A DNA stretch of 64,000 nt, taken from the NCBI GenBank assembly GCA_965199185.1, contig CBDAQW010000004.1, forward strand, positions 167,281 through 231,280, given 5' to 3'. This stretch comes from Endozoicomonas sp965199185. Its GTDB lineage: Bacteria > Pseudomonadota > Gammaproteobacteria > Pseudomonadales > Endozoicomonadaceae. A program made the position numbers and the translations under genes. The first letter of the stretch is position 1, and the number at the start of each line of letters is the position of its first letter. This document shows positions 53,324 through 60,830 of the stretch, in pieces. The notes beneath the pieces are model-generated. The model was not told the origin of the DNA. It saw only the letters and a list, made by a program, of their open reading frames with translations, and did no database searches.

Positions 53324-53914
53324 ATGACAAAAACAGATCCAAAACTTCTAAGGAAACAGCAAGACTGTCGAAAAAAACAAAACAGAAAGCTTGAAAAAAA
53401 AGGTTACGTTCAATTCAGAAGTCACCTTTCCGCCAATGGCAAGTCTCACTTAGATAAATTCAAATCTGAAAATAATATTAAATCAAATAGGGATGCTATT
53501 GATCGCATTCTTATTGAGCATGAATATTATAGCTTCATTAAAAATGGTGTTAATGAAATTGAATCATCATTTAGAACTGATTTAAGTAAAGGTTGGTGTT
53601 ACGGCTACAAAGCATTTCACTGTATTAATTTCAGCTATAGCTTTGATTATGATCAAATTGCTCTTTCAATAAGAGAAGCCGATGATAATAAAAAAGTTTT
53701 AATTACATATGAATTTTGTAACCACGAAATAAAAAAAGACGATATAACCTTTTACGAAGGTCACGCTAATCAACTTTTTGAATTTGCCAAGCAAGTCATG
53801 ACGTATAAATTCGTATTAGATGGTGACGATAACGAAAAAGAATATATTTTTAAATTTAACAAAGAAGAAATCCAAGAACTAATAACAAAAAAAGGAGAGC
53901 AAGACTATGTTTAA
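53324..53914 (+). CDS. Element protein with shared basic N-terminal domain (paralogue A)
   Basis: 196-residue soluble protein. Residues 10-65 are very basic and match the N-termini of the 55411 and 56875 products: RKLEKKGYVQFRSHLS, then a helix pair with NIKSNRDAIDRILIE. The pattern (basic helix, G-Y/W, H-L-S-x-E, R-D-x-L/I) suggests a ribbon-helix-helix-like or plasmid-regulator DNA-binding fold, which is inference. The acidic C-terminal 110 residues are mostly beta strands with aromatic residues (INFSYSFDYDQIALSI). The last 8 bases overlap the next gene, a small membrane protein. Confidence 0.6.
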   Translation: MTKTDPKLLRKQQDCRKKQNRKLEKKGYVQFRSHLSANGKSHLDKFKSENNIKSNRDAIDRILIEHEYYSFIKNGVNEIESSFRTDLSKGWCYGYKAFHCINFSYSFDYDQIALSIREADDNKKVLITYEFCNHEIKKDDITFYEGHANQLFEFAKQVMTYKFVLDGDDNEKEYIFKFNKEEIQELITKKGEQDYV

Positions 53915-54368
53915 TTTTATAAAATCAAAAATAAAACCGAATACAGTTAATCATAACAAAGAAACTTTAAAAGAGAGTATTAGACTTCAGTATTTTAATA
54001 AAGATACTGTAGATGAAATAAGTGGTCAAAAATTTAAAGATATTGGTTATGAAAATGAGATGAATTTTGACGAGTATCTTTTAGCATATAGAAATATTCA
54101 GATTTCATTTTATATATGCACTGCTTTAATTATGTACACGATATTTCTAATAGTATCGAGAGATATGATTATTACTAATTTATTAGTTCCAAGCTTCACT
54201 TTATGTATATTTCTATTTTTTGAAATAAAGTATGCTTTTACAGCATTTAGAATAAGAAAAAGATTAGCTAAATGGGATGAAGGAATCCAAAAGCATACAT
54301 TATCTGATTTTTGGGGAGAGATACAGTTATCACCAATGGAGGCTATACCATACTCAATAAATAAGTGA
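53907..54368 (+). CDS. Small membrane protein, possibly IcmV/TraX-like
   Basis: 153 residues with two transmembrane helices in the middle (FYICTALIMYTIFLIVS and LLVPSFTLCIFLFFEIKYAF) followed by a basic patch FRIRKRLAKW and a C-terminal amphipathic part. The start overlaps the previous gene and has a GGAGAG ribosome site. Small two-helix proteins of this shape (IcmV, TraX) accompany DotA/TraY in type IVB systems, but similarity is not firm. Otherwise of unknown function. Confidence 0.5.
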   Translation: MFNFIKSKIKPNTVNHNKETLKESIRLQYFNKDTVDEISGQKFKDIGYENEMNFDEYLLAYRNIQISFYICTALIMYTIFLIVSRDMIITNLLVPSFTLCIFLFFEIKYAFTAFRIRKRLAKWDEGIQKHTLSDFWGEIQLSPMEAIPYSINK

Positions 54369-54500
54369 TTGGCAGGCATCTAACGATGCCAATACCGATC
54401 TCTTTAGGTGCTCAGCAACTTAGAATATTTAGTCTGATAGTTAATATTTTCATCACTGAATATTTTTAGTAGAAATTTTTTAAATTTATTTTATAAGAAG

Positions 54501-54525
54501 ACAGATGAAATTCATCTGTTTTTTG
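54501..54525 (+). terminator. Rho-independent terminator
   Basis: ACAGATGAA pairs with TTCATCTGT (54501-54519) and TTTTTG follows. It lies well downstream of the 53907 gene, and would close transcripts of the first two cargo genes. Confidence 0.75.
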
Positions 54526-54644
54526 TTGCTTTGATTTCAAATAATTTATAAGAAACATATTAAGTCATAAAAATCTTGTCCACTTTTTATTTAGAAAAAT
54601 ATATGAGAAAATCTTGACTTTTAACAAATTAACATAATTAAAGG

Positions 54645-54673
54645 TTGCATTATGCAATGTCTTAGATTATAAT
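54645..54673 (+). promoter_or_regulatory. Promoter with TTGCATTATGCAA palindrome over the -35 box
   Basis: TTGCAT (54645-54650), 17 bases, TATAAT (54668-54673). The -35 box is half of the perfect 13-bp palindrome TTGCATTATGCAA (54645-54657), a likely operator for a self-encoded regulator. A related TTGCATT occurs at the promoter of the candidate small RNA (60727). Confidence 0.55.
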
Positions 54674-54697
54674 TAAGACATAAGTTAAGGAAATGAA

Positions 54698-55357
54698 TTG
54701 AATAACAAAGAATTTAAGATAGTTAAGAAAAACAGAAAATATTTTGCAGCCCTTCTTTTAAACAAGTCCAGCGAATATAAGTGCAAAATTGAGATTGACG
54801 ATAACAGTAAAGATCTCGAAGTAGGTAGCACTATATCTCTCCTAGTCGAAGATACTTCAGTAAAAACCAAGTACGGCACTGACTTAAAGTTTAAGCTAGC
54901 AGCTAGTTTGAATAAACAGGCAAGTGAAGAAATAGTCACTTTAAAACACTTCAGATTTAATTCAGATTTAGTTGAGAAATGCAGGAAGCTAGGCGGTAAA
55001 TGGGATAAGGAAAGCGAAAGCTGGGTATTTAACTCAATCGTTGAAGATAAAGTTGAAGAACTTGATGAATTATATAGCAGCGATTTAAAAAACTATGAAA
55101 TAAAGTTTCATGAGTCTGCATTTTATGACAAGAAGCTACATTTAGCTGGCTACGACTTGGTTGTTGCAAAAGGCAGAGATGAAGGCGTTTATACAATAGA
55201 AGACACAGCCATAATTGATGAAGAGAAAATCTATAGCGGTGGAAGCAGAAAGAACTACGGTGTTAAGTTTGAAGAAGGTGCTGTATTAAGAGTGAAGCTT
55301 CCAGATCTTATTGCCAAGGATATAAAATCTGAAGAGTTCGAAATTAAGGAGATATAA
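54698..55357 (+). CDS. Element protein with GGKWD motif, unknown function
   Basis: 219 residues from TTG 54698; AAGGA lies eight bases upstream, and the nearby ATG (54693) is in another frame and stops at once. Residues 1-75 look like an OB-type beta domain (YKCKIEIDDN, VGSTISLLVED). A central motif CRKLGGKWDKESESWVF resembles the repeat found in DUF5710 and other phage or plasmid DNA-metabolism proteins (G-x-x-W-x3-x-x-W). The C-terminal 90 residues are again beta-rich. Nucleic-acid binding is a guess. It is monocistronic, between a terminator and the next gene. Confidence 0.5.
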   Translation: MNNKEFKIVKKNRKYFAALLLNKSSEYKCKIEIDDNSKDLEVGSTISLLVEDTSVKTKYGTDLKFKLAASLNKQASEEIVTLKHFRFNSDLVEKCRKLGGKWDKESESWVFNSIVEDKVEELDELYSSDLKNYEIKFHESAFYDKKLHLAGYDLVVAKGRDEGVYTIEDTAIIDEEKIYSGGSRKNYGVKFEEGAVLRVKLPDLIAKDIKSEEFEIKEI

Positions 55358-55410
55358 CTATAAAAGGTATTTAACTCACTCAGCTCTGAGTGAGTTTTAA
55401 CGAGGTGAAT

Positions 55411-55917
55411 ATGAAAGAAGAAAAAAGTTCTAGAAAAAAAGTAAGGAATTTTACAAAGCAGCAAATAGAAACAAAAAGTAAAAATAAGGCGAACAAAAAG
55501 CTTAAAGAGCTTGGCTATATTGCTGTTAATACGCATTTGAGGAAAGAAAACTTAGATGCAATGAAGAAGTATCAAAAAGAAAACAACTTAAGCAATATGC
55601 GAGACACATTAAATAAATATATAGAGGAAACACTAAAGGATAAAACAATGACTGAATTAAATGAAATAACTGTAGGCGATATTAAAATAGAGAATTCACA
55701 ATATGAATATTTTGAGTCAGGACACTGGCATAACATTCATTTATTGTGTTCAGGAATGTCTTTTTCAATGTCCATAGAAACAGAGACAGATAAAATTACA
55801 AGTAAAGTTAAAGCTGTAGAAGTTGCTTATATGACTAAAGGAAATGCTTCTTTTTCTCTTCAAATGGTGCAATTTATAAAGGATAACGCTGAAGAGATTT
55901 ATCAAAAACTTTATTAA
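55411..55917 (+). CDS. Element protein with shared basic N-terminal domain (paralogue B)
   Basis: 168 residues from ATG 55411, chosen for its GAGGTG ribosome site; the frame opens at 55390. Residues 1-65 align with paralogues A and C: KKLKELGYIAVNTHLRKENL, then NNLSNMRDTLNKYIEE. The C-terminal part (about residues 80-168) is beta-rich with several aromatics and histidines (YEYFESGHWHNIHLL) and ends in a helix, similar in plan to paralogue A. Function unknown; a DNA-binding regulator of element genes is the working guess. Confidence 0.55.
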   Translation: MKEEKSSRKKVRNFTKQQIETKSKNKANKKLKELGYIAVNTHLRKENLDAMKKYQKENNLSNMRDTLNKYIEETLKDKTMTELNEITVGDIKIENSQYEYFESGHWHNIHLLCSGMSFSMSIETETDKITSKVKAVEVAYMTKGNASFSLQMVQFIKDNAEEIYQKLY

Positions 55918-55966
55918 TTTTATTATTTGCTGTATAAATATTTCTTTTCCCCAAAAGAAATTAATT

Positions 55967-56389
55967 ATGAATATTTTTGACGAGATTCAAGATAGATTAT
56001 CCAGCAAAGTAAAAATGCGATCTTTATTCAAGGATACGCATACATCCGATCTTGAGAAAGTAATTAATAGAATGCAGGCTATTCTTGAGGAGAAAATTGA
56101 AGCCAAACAAAGGGCTGAAGAAGAGCGCAGCGAGAAAACCACTAAAATCGCTGAAATCAAAGCTTTAATGGCTGAACAAGGTTTATCATTATCAGACTTT
56201 GGTAGCATAGAAGAGCCTAAACCCCGCAAGAAGAGAAATACCAAGAAATTCTTATTTAGATATGAGAACGAAGCTGGCGATACAATAGAGTGGATAGGTA
56301 GCACCGTAGGACGCACACCTACTAGTTTCAATGAATATTTGAAGCGCACTGGCAAACAACGCTCAGATTGTATTATCAAGGAAATTTGA
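55967..56389 (+). CDS. H-NS-family nucleoid-associated protein
   Basis: 140 residues with the two-part H-NS layout: an N-terminal coiled-coil oligomerisation region (about residues 20-70, EEKIEAKQRAEEERSEKTTK) and a C-terminal DNA-binding domain. The latter reads FLFRYENEAGDTIEWIGSTV, then GRTPTSFNEYLKRTGKQ, with GRTP in place of the QGRTP loop that enters the minor groove of A+T-rich DNA. Plasmid- and ICE-borne H-NS copies silence the incoming genes to lower host cost. The gene has its own flanking gaps and a strong hairpin behind it. Confidence 0.8.
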   Translation: MNIFDEIQDRLSSKVKMRSLFKDTHTSDLEKVINRMQAILEEKIEAKQRAEEERSEKTTKIAEIKALMAEQGLSLSDFGSIEEPKPRKKRNTKKFLFRYENEAGDTIEWIGSTVGRTPTSFNEYLKRTGKQRSDCIIKEI

Positions 56390-56421
56390 TGCACTCATTA
56401 TTATAAAACCCTTCCTCTTTT

Positions 56422-56454
56422 GATGCTTTAGATTAATTAAGACTCTAAAGCATC
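56422..56454. terminator. Hairpin after the H-NS-like gene
   Basis: GATGCTTTAGA (56422-56432) pairs perfectly with TCTAAAGCATC (56444-56454), an 11-bp stem, 30 bases after the stop. Only a weak T flank (AACATTCC) follows. Confidence 0.55.
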
Positions 56455-56523
56455 AACATTCCTTATTAAATCCCTTCGTCAAACACTTAATTAAAGATAA
56501 TGCTTGACAAACGTAAAAAACAA

Positions 56524-56553
56524 TTGACTTGACCTTAACTTTAGTTATATAAT
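56524..56553 (+). promoter_or_regulatory. Sigma-70-like promoter before the 56579-traY gene set
   Basis: TTGACT (56524-56529), 18 bases, TATAAT (56548-56553); the first start codon follows 25 bases later. It would drive the small membrane protein, paralogue C and the DotA/TraY gene. Confidence 0.6.
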
Positions 56554-56578
56554 TTAATTAATAATAACAATAAAGGTT

Positions 56579-56872
56579 ATGAATAATAAAATACAAAAAG
56601 TCAAAGATCACTTAAATTACGCAAAATCAGAATTCGTTTCAGCTTATTTAAAAATAAGTAGTGTTTTTTTTAGAATTTGTTATGTTTTAGCTGCCTACCT
56701 CTTAGTTAGTTTCACTTTTAAATCAATTGGTATACCTCAAGATTGGTCGTTATTTTCTTTGCCAGTTTTTGGATACTTCTTTTTTATTCATAAATTCAGC
56801 AAGAATAAAAAAAACAAAAACAAAAACGAAAGCGAAAATACAACTGTTGATTCTTCAACGGAGGCTAATTAA
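56579..56872 (+). CDS. Small membrane protein of the element
   Basis: 97 residues. Two hydrophobic helices (VFFRICYVLAAYLLVSFTF and SLFSLPVFGYFFFIHKF) are followed by a lysine/asparagine-rich hydrophilic tail (KNKKNKNKNESEN). It starts 25 bases after a good promoter and ends two bases before paralogue C, a repeat of the 'small membrane protein beside basic-domain protein' pairing seen at 53324-54368. Function unknown; possibly a T4BSS accessory protein. Confidence 0.5.
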   Translation: MNNKIQKVKDHLNYAKSEFVSAYLKISSVFFRICYVLAAYLLVSFTFKSIGIPQDWSLFSLPVFGYFFFIHKFSKNKKNKNKNESENTTVDSSTEAN

Positions 56873-56874
56873 TC

Positions 56875-57156
56875 ATGAGTAAAGATATTAGCCATGAAAA
56901 GCAAAAGCTACATAAATTACAAAACAAATGTAAAAGAGAACACAGGCAAAGACTGCTTAATAAAGGATGGAAAACCTTAACAAGTATTATAAGCCCTGAA
57001 AATCACGAGTTTCTTAATCAATCGAAAAACACTTTTGATGTACCTTCATTAAGAGACTCACTGAATATAATTTTAAATCACTTGAGAGAAGATGATGAAT
57101 TAATCCAAAAAATAAAAACAATAAAGGATGAAAACTATGAAGAAACTAAAAAATAA
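56875..57156 (+). CDS. Element protein with shared basic N-terminal domain (paralogue C)
   Basis: 93 residues consisting almost only of the shared domain: KREHRQRLLNKGWKTLTSII, then SPENHEFLNQSKNTF and VPSLRDSLNIILNHL. It lacks the beta-rich C-terminal part of A and B. Its 3' end overlaps the start region of the DotA/TraY gene by 20 bases, so translation is coupled. A DNA-binding or autoregulatory role for the transfer operon is possible but unproven. Confidence 0.55.
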   Translation: MSKDISHEKQKLHKLQNKCKREHRQRLLNKGWKTLTSIISPENHEFLNQSKNTFDVPSLRDSLNIILNHLREDDELIQKIKTIKDENYEETKK

Positions 57157-59860
57157 CACAGGAGGGATAATTGCAACAATATTCTTTGCAATTATTATTA
57201 TGTTTGCAAATACTTCATTTGCTGATGAACAAACCGAAGGTGAAAAGTTTGTTGACAGTGTAATGGAAAGGGCTGCAATTGTCATAGTTGATACAGAACA
57301 GGATTACCTTCAAAAATGGATGACTAAATTATTTGGTGAGTATGTTTTAGCTCCCTATGGCGGTAATGAATCAGGCGATACAACTGTATTGCTAGAATTA
57401 TTGACTTACACAAATGTTTTGGCTTTATGTCTTGGTCTAATAATTATCTCCCATACTGCGTTTGCAGGTCTTTTGAATTCAGCGGGTACAGGACACATAC
57501 TGGGTAAAAGCTGGTCTTCCTACTGGGTTCCATTTAGGACGGCGTTGGGTCTGAGCTTAATAATGCCCACGATGGTAGGAACTAAGGCTGTTTTATCAAT
57601 GGCTCAAATATTAGTTATACACGCTATTTTATTTGGCTCTGGGATGGGAACGATAGCTTGGACTGCTGGCGTTGATATGCTTTTTGGAACAAAAAGTATT
57701 TCTAATCCACGAGGCGAAGTGAAAAGGTTTGTTTCGAATGGCGACGTTGTTTTTGATGTAGCAAACGTAAAAAAAATGTACAACCAATTAATATGTACAG
57801 AATCAAGCATTAGATTCCAAACAAACAATCAAGAAATTTCAAGTGATCGCAATAATATTAAAAGAAGACTGATTGCTGAAGCTATTGATTATAAAGGAAA
57901 AAGAATTGACAAGATTGTAGCAACTGAGAAATATCCCAGCAATACAGCCGCACTAACTATGGGTAGACAGGATTTCACTAGAATTTTTAATAATCCAGAT
58001 ACTTATAAAGTAAGGTTTGCAAATGGAAAATGCGGTGAAGCCACTATGTCAGGTGTTATGGCAGAATATAAGAATGGTGACATAGATTATATTAATGAAG
58101 AAGCAACACTGGATAATTTCAATCCTTTTAATACAGATAGCTGGAACAAGAAAGAAAACAATGCTTCATATAAGGAGATAATTCTCATCAAAGCAAGTCA
58201 GGAAAGTTTCCGTCAAATAGGTAAAATCTATAATGAATTGATGCCTGTGGCAATGTCGATGTCATATCATTCTTCTATTGATAGAGATAAGTTCCCATAT
58301 AGAGATAAAGGCTTTATACCACTGGGTGGAACACTCGCAGCCGCATTAAATGATCCAAAAAGAGATGGAGCTGCCGAAACCATTGCTGGATACAACTACT
58401 TAGTTGAATATTTAAGGCAAGCAACACAAAGAATAAATGACAACTTTATCAAGGATGTTGCTCAATCCTTACCAGAAAATAAGACAGTACATAACCTTCA
58501 GAAGGAAATGAAAAAAGGTGGCTGGATCATGGCCGGAGTTTGGTATCATCAATTGTCAAGCGGCACAGACATTGTTGGGCGAGCCATTGATGATGTCATT
58601 AAGAATCTAATAAAAGATGAGAAGAGAAAGTTTAGTAGTAAAAAGTGTACACCTGATGATAAATGGTTTAGTAAAGATACATCTTGTGAAGAAATAATTA
58701 GAAACTATATCTTGCTGCAATCAGCATCAGCTCAATTATTTGAAGATATTGGTGTTCAAACGAAATCTATAAATAACTCTTTGGCTCTTGAAGCTGATAA
58801 GTGCAATGCAGATATTGATTCATGTACTTTCCCAACAGACATATCAAGTAAATTTGGTGCTAGATGGGCTAAATCTATATTAAATTCAGCAGCAGCGGGC
58901 TATTCAAATAAAGATCCATTCTCTGAAAAGAATGGAGGCAGTGCCAATCCATTCGTTGTTCTTTCAAAATTAGGTCATACGGCTAATCAGGCCGCCTTCA
59001 CAGGTTTTGCGCTATCAGGAATAATCTATGGAATCGTATTCTCTTTAGAGGATGTTAATCCCGGTGGTCCATTTGATCCGTTTGGATTATCTAATGCTGC
59101 ATTAAAGGCGGGTTTGGGTGTATTAATATGGGTAGGGCTTCAAATATTCTCAGTATTTATGTTATTTATGTCATCAGGATTCATGCTGGCTTATGTAATA
59201 CCTTTCTTACCGATTATCACTTGGATCATGATGTCAATAGGATATTTACTAACAATTATAGAAGCAATATGTGCTGCTCCGCTTGCAGTTATTATGATGG
59301 TTAGCCCCGAAGGAGAGGGCATCTCAGGCTCCAGAACAGAAAGAGCAATGCAGATGACAATGGCAATAACTTTACTACCAACATTGATGGTGATTGGTGT
59401 ATTTGCAAGTATTTCACTTGGTTATGTTGGATTTGAAATATTAAATGTAATGTTCTGGAAATCAGCAACGCTGACTCTTGATATCCATCAGATTAAAACT
59501 TCTGAAAGTTATATGTCGGCACCAGTAACTGGAATTTTTGATTTCTTCGCAATATTCGTAATTTATGTTGGATTGTGCTTCAAGTTCTGTGAATACATAG
59601 TTCAAGTTATGCATAAGATACCGAATAGTATCCTTGAATGGATGGCAGGTGGTCTTAACAGACAATTCGGTGAACAAGAAGCTGGTCAAATGGCACAGCA
59701 AAGTATGGGAACCATGAAACAAGGCTTCCAGACGCTTTCAAGCGGATCTCAGGGACAAGTAAGCTCTCTACTTAACAGAAAGTATCAAGCGAAAATGCTT
59801 TCAGCTAAAAACAAAGGAGATGAAGACTCTGGAGGAGGTGGAAATAATAGAATAGAGTAA
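57137..59860 (+). CDS. traY: DotA/TraY-family protein of type IVB (I-type) secretion/conjugation
   Basis: 907 residues from ATG 57137 (AAGG nine bases upstream; the ATG at 57128 sits on that site). Signal peptide IIATIFFAIIIMFANTSFA, then two to three membrane helices with GKSWSSYWVPFRTALGLSLI, the DotA/TraY hallmark. A large periplasmic region (about residues 190-610) follows, and then four or more helices with IPFLPIITWIMMSIGYLLTI and EAICAAPLAVIMMVSPEGEG. The C-terminus is a Gln/Ser-rich tail in the cytosol. DotA/TraY is a polytopic inner-membrane component of IncI-type conjugation and Dot/Icm machines. It is the only clear T4BSS gene here; others presumably lie beyond the window. Confidence 0.85.
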   Translation: MKKLKNNTGGIIATIFFAIIIMFANTSFADEQTEGEKFVDSVMERAAIVIVDTEQDYLQKWMTKLFGEYVLAPYGGNESGDTTVLLELLTYTNVLALCLGLIIISHTAFAGLLNSAGTGHILGKSWSSYWVPFRTALGLSLIMPTMVGTKAVLSMAQILVIHAILFGSGMGTIAWTAGVDMLFGTKSISNPRGEVKRFVSNGDVVFDVANVKKMYNQLICTESSIRFQTNNQEISSDRNNIKRRLIAEAIDYKGKRIDKIVATEKYPSNTAALTMGRQDFTRIFNNPDTYKVRFANGKCGEATMSGVMAEYKNGDIDYINEEATLDNFNPFNTDSWNKKENNASYKEIILIKASQESFRQIGKIYNELMPVAMSMSYHSSIDRDKFPYRDKGFIPLGGTLAAALNDPKRDGAAETIAGYNYLVEYLRQATQRINDNFIKDVAQSLPENKTVHNLQKEMKKGGWIMAGVWYHQLSSGTDIVGRAIDDVIKNLIKDEKRKFSSKKCTPDDKWFSKDTSCEEIIRNYILLQSASAQLFEDIGVQTKSINNSLALEADKCNADIDSCTFPTDISSKFGARWAKSILNSAAAGYSNKDPFSEKNGGSANPFVVLSKLGHTANQAAFTGFALSGIIYGIVFSLEDVNPGGPFDPFGLSNAALKAGLGVLIWVGLQIFSVFMLFMSSGFMLAYVIPFLPIITWIMMSIGYLLTIIEAICAAPLAVIMMVSPEGEGISGSRTERAMQMTMAITLLPTLMVIGVFASISLGYVGFEILNVMFWKSATLTLDIHQIKTSESYMSAPVTGIFDFFAIFVIYVGLCFKFCEYIVQVMHKIPNSILEWMAGGLNRQFGEQEAGQMAQQSMGTMKQGFQTLSSGSQGQVSSLLNRKYQAKMLSAKNKGDEDSGGGGNNRIE

Positions 59861-59869
59861 AGTTGAAAA

Positions 59870-59902
59870 ATAAAGGCGATCAACTGATCGCCTTTATTAT
59901 TA
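59870..59902. terminator. Bidirectional terminator after traY
   Basis: ATAAAGGCGATCA (59870-59882) pairs perfectly with TGATCGCCTTTAT (59885-59897), with A-rich and T-rich flanks. It separates rightward traY from the leftward small gene at 59911. Confidence 0.85.
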
Positions 59903-59910
59903 AGAAGTTA

Positions 59911-60177
59911 TTAACCATTAGCTGATTCATAACTTGCCTTAAGGTTATAGAGATAAAGAGCGGTAGAAAAAATCCATCCTGTAAAGAAAATTTCTGCTCT
60001 ATTTCTGGATATGGCACTATCAATATCGCTTGCCAATTCAATCATAAATGTACCTGAATCATATGTTGCTTCACTCAACAGATACTCATGCAAAATCTCA
60101 AATGGAATTTCTGCTGTACCCGATATCAAGAACCATATCACCCCCATTAACGCTATTATTGAAACATTTATATTCAT
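59911..60177 (-). CDS. Small hypothetical membrane protein
   Basis: 88 residues with an N-terminal hydrophobic helix (VSIIALMGVIWFLIS) and a second near the C-terminus (AEIFFTGWIFSTALYLYN). The loop between is acidic (ASDIDSAISRNRA). It ends just before the traY terminator and lies downstream of the 60-residue gene on the same strand. No family is recognised. Confidence 0.45.
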   Translation of the reverse strand: MNINVSIIALMGVIWFLISGTAEIPFEILHEYLLSEATYDSGTFMIELASDIDSAISRNRAEIFFTGWIFSTALYLYNLKASYESANG

Positions 60178-60241
60178 AGTTTTAACCCCTTATTTTAAGT
60201 TTTAAATTTTTTATGTACCTCTAACATTAGGTTTAAAAAAA

Positions 60242-60424
60242 TCATTTTTTCTGTTTATCTTTCTTCTGCTTTTTAGTTAAGAATACTGATATATAAGTCA
60301 CTGAACCGATGATTGATGTAAACAGAGCAAATAATACAGAAATCACAGGTATCGAATTTATTGAACCCATAAATGCCAGAATGACTGTCATTAATAAACC
60401 TGCAATAATAATCTGTTTGATCAA
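60242..60424 (-). CDS. Very small two-helix membrane protein
   Basis: 60 residues: MIKQIIIAGLLMTVILAFMG, a short loop, SVLFALFTSIIGSVTYISVF and a lysine-rich tail KKQKKDKQKK. A GGAG site precedes the ATG (CAAGGAGTTCAAATTG on the coding strand). Composition fits the element. Function unknown; small size keeps confidence low. Confidence 0.4.
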   Translation of the reverse strand: MIKQIIIAGLLMTVILAFMGSINSIPVISVLFALFTSIIGSVTYISVFLTKKQKKDKQKK

Positions 60425-60760
60425 TTTGAACTCCTTGGCTCACCCAATAATCTTATTTAATCCTAATATAACATAAAAGTTAATTATCCCAAAGCACTTT
60501 CTTAATCAAGAGTCAACTTTTTATTTTCGCCTTGTTAATCTAGACGACAATGCTGTTTATCCAGTTATTAACTTTTTGTTAATCGTCTGTGAATTGAAAT
60601 CAATTATCTCAATTCTTCTCATTATGTATCACAAGGTGTTGTTTATTGGTTGGTTGACGTTTTGGAATTTATCCGACATTAATTAGGCTTAAATAATCTC
60701 TTTATTAAAATTAATTAAAATATTTGTTGCATTAATTTTTAAAATGGTGATATATTTAAA
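60425..60760. other. A+T-rich intergenic region, no gene
   Basis: About 336 bases without a credible frame on either strand. Its right end holds promoter-like boxes TTGCAT (60727-60732) and TATATT (60751-60756), 18 bases apart, pointing right into the candidate small RNA. Leftward promoters for the small membrane genes are expected here too. Confidence 0.5.
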
Positions 60761-60761
60761 T

Positions 60762-60830
60762 TGTAGGTATTTAATTAAAACCTTTATTCCTACATTTAGT
60801 TTTGACGGCCTCTTCAGAGGCCGTTTTTAT
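60762..60830 (+). ncRNA. Candidate small RNA with own promoter and terminator
   Basis: A promoter (TTGCAT, 18 bases, TATATT) ends at 60756. Then come a hairpin TGTAGG (60762-60767)/CCTACA (60789-60794) and a strong terminator: ACGGCCTCT pairs with AGAGGCCGT (60805-60824) followed by TTTTTATTT. The T run is on the + strand, so it terminates a rightward transcript, yet no rightward gene precedes it. The transcript would be about 65-70 nt and partly antisense to the 3' end of the leftward 60827 gene. Confidence 0.45.

Larger units (their letters stand above)
54369..54697. other. Intergenic region with hairpins, terminator and promoter
   Basis: These 329 A+T-rich bases hold no gene. GGCATC/GATGCC around 54376-54391 forms a hairpin right after the membrane protein gene. 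A stronger terminator lies at 54501-54525, and the promoter of the next gene at 54645-54673. Confidence 0.55.
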
